NCBI RefSeq assembly: GCF_902148855.1 | Contig: NC_043964.1 | Coordinates: 32,374,630 to 32,438,629 of the forward strand | DNA length: 64,000 nucleotides | Source: Sphaeramia orbicularis | Lineage: Eukaryota > Chordata > Actinopteri > Kurtiformes > Apogonidae | Direction of reading: 5' to 3' | Shown: positions 63,580 to 64,000 of the stretch, piece after piece | How the letters are laid out: the number at the start of each line of letters is the position of its first letter | Numbering within the stretch: position 1 is the stretch's first letter | Notes under the pieces: generated by a model | Databases searched by the model: none | The model's input: only the letters and a program-made list of their open reading frames with translations | Told to the model about the DNA's origin: nothing | Program-made: the position numbers and the translations under genes

Positions 63580-64000
63580 GGCTGAGTCCATTTTTACAAC
63601 AATATACTGAGAAAAATATTGGTTAATATCACACCTCCATATTGTAGGAGTTCAAAATGCAAAGTTGTTGTCAATAATTATCACTGTAAATGTCAAATCA
63701 ATATTTCTCTAAAATTTAGAGGCTGAATTTTATTCCAGATTGTTAGTTGAAGAATCCAGATGCATTCCTGTGGTTTAAAACAATTAATTATGGTCAGAAA
63801 ATGACAGATACTGTATTTCAAAAGAGGTAGAGCATTTAGATAAACTGTAATGAAAGCGTGGCCGGAGCCTATCCTGTCTACCATCGGGCAAAGTAAATCT
63901 ACATAAAACAAACTGTAAAGCATTTTCTAGGAACAGATAACTATGTAAACAAAATTACCCTGAGGACATTTTTTTATTGTAATGATAGCATTATTATCAT

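Overview
The window is vertebrate nuclear DNA, most likely from a percomorph-type ray-finned fish (inference). The genes are compact and many-exoned with GT-AG introns. The repeats are typical of teleosts: tRNA-headed SINEs with an L2-like tail, hAT and piggyBac-like MITEs, LINE scraps and long microsatellites. Gene content matches human 19p13.13, where TNPO2, FBXW9, GNG14 and DHPS are neighbours and the miR-23a~27a~24-2 cluster lies about 1 Mb away. No retroviral or other LTR element, CRISPR array, rRNA gene or functional tRNA gene was seen.

Region by region: (1) 1-13.95 kb holds a complete transportin-2 gene (+), with 23 coding exons (889 aa) and a 3'UTR intron. Seven of its introns each carry one box C/D snoRNA: three SNORD41-like, and four of a second family with a guide complementary to the 28S rRNA segment around GAGCUGGGU. 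(2) 14-22.5 kb is repeat-rich and includes a four-layer nest of transposons, an intact-looking hAT MITE with perfect 8-bp target duplication, and a truncated LINE. (3) 22.6-26.3 kb is a second, diverged deoxyhypusine synthase gene (+) whose N-terminus is an uninterrupted run of 13 histidines from a CAT microsatellite. (4) 27-29.3 kb holds another MITE copy, a long AT microsatellite and a dead LINE. (5) 30.3-34.75 kb is FBXW9 (+). (6) 35.1-35.5 kb is a two-exon G-protein gamma subunit (-), gng14-like, ending in CVLL. (7) 36.5-41.4 kb is the canonical DHPS (+). (8) About 43.1-43.26 kb is a CpG/ETS-type promoter and candidate first exon (-). (9) 46.06-47.22 kb is a miR-23~27~24 cluster on the minus strand. 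(10) 47-64 kb has no recognisable protein gene; it contains a 323-bp tandem duplication born inside a SINE and three TTAA-flanked MITEs, two of them an inverted pair.

Functional themes: TNPO2 couples nuclear import with a battery of rRNA-methylation guides. The two DHPS loci have the same internal exon sizes, so one arose by DNA-level duplication. FBXW9 and gng14 lie between them, so the extra copy sits between TNPO2 and FBXW9 relative to the mammalian order. Both DHPS proteins keep the catalytic lysine and surrounding active-site residues.

Limits: exon boundaries were read by eye from splice signals and family similarity, though every coding sequence assembled here has a length divisible by three and no internal stop. 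Names of repeat families, the 28S rRNA sequence and the human gene order are from memory and were not searched.
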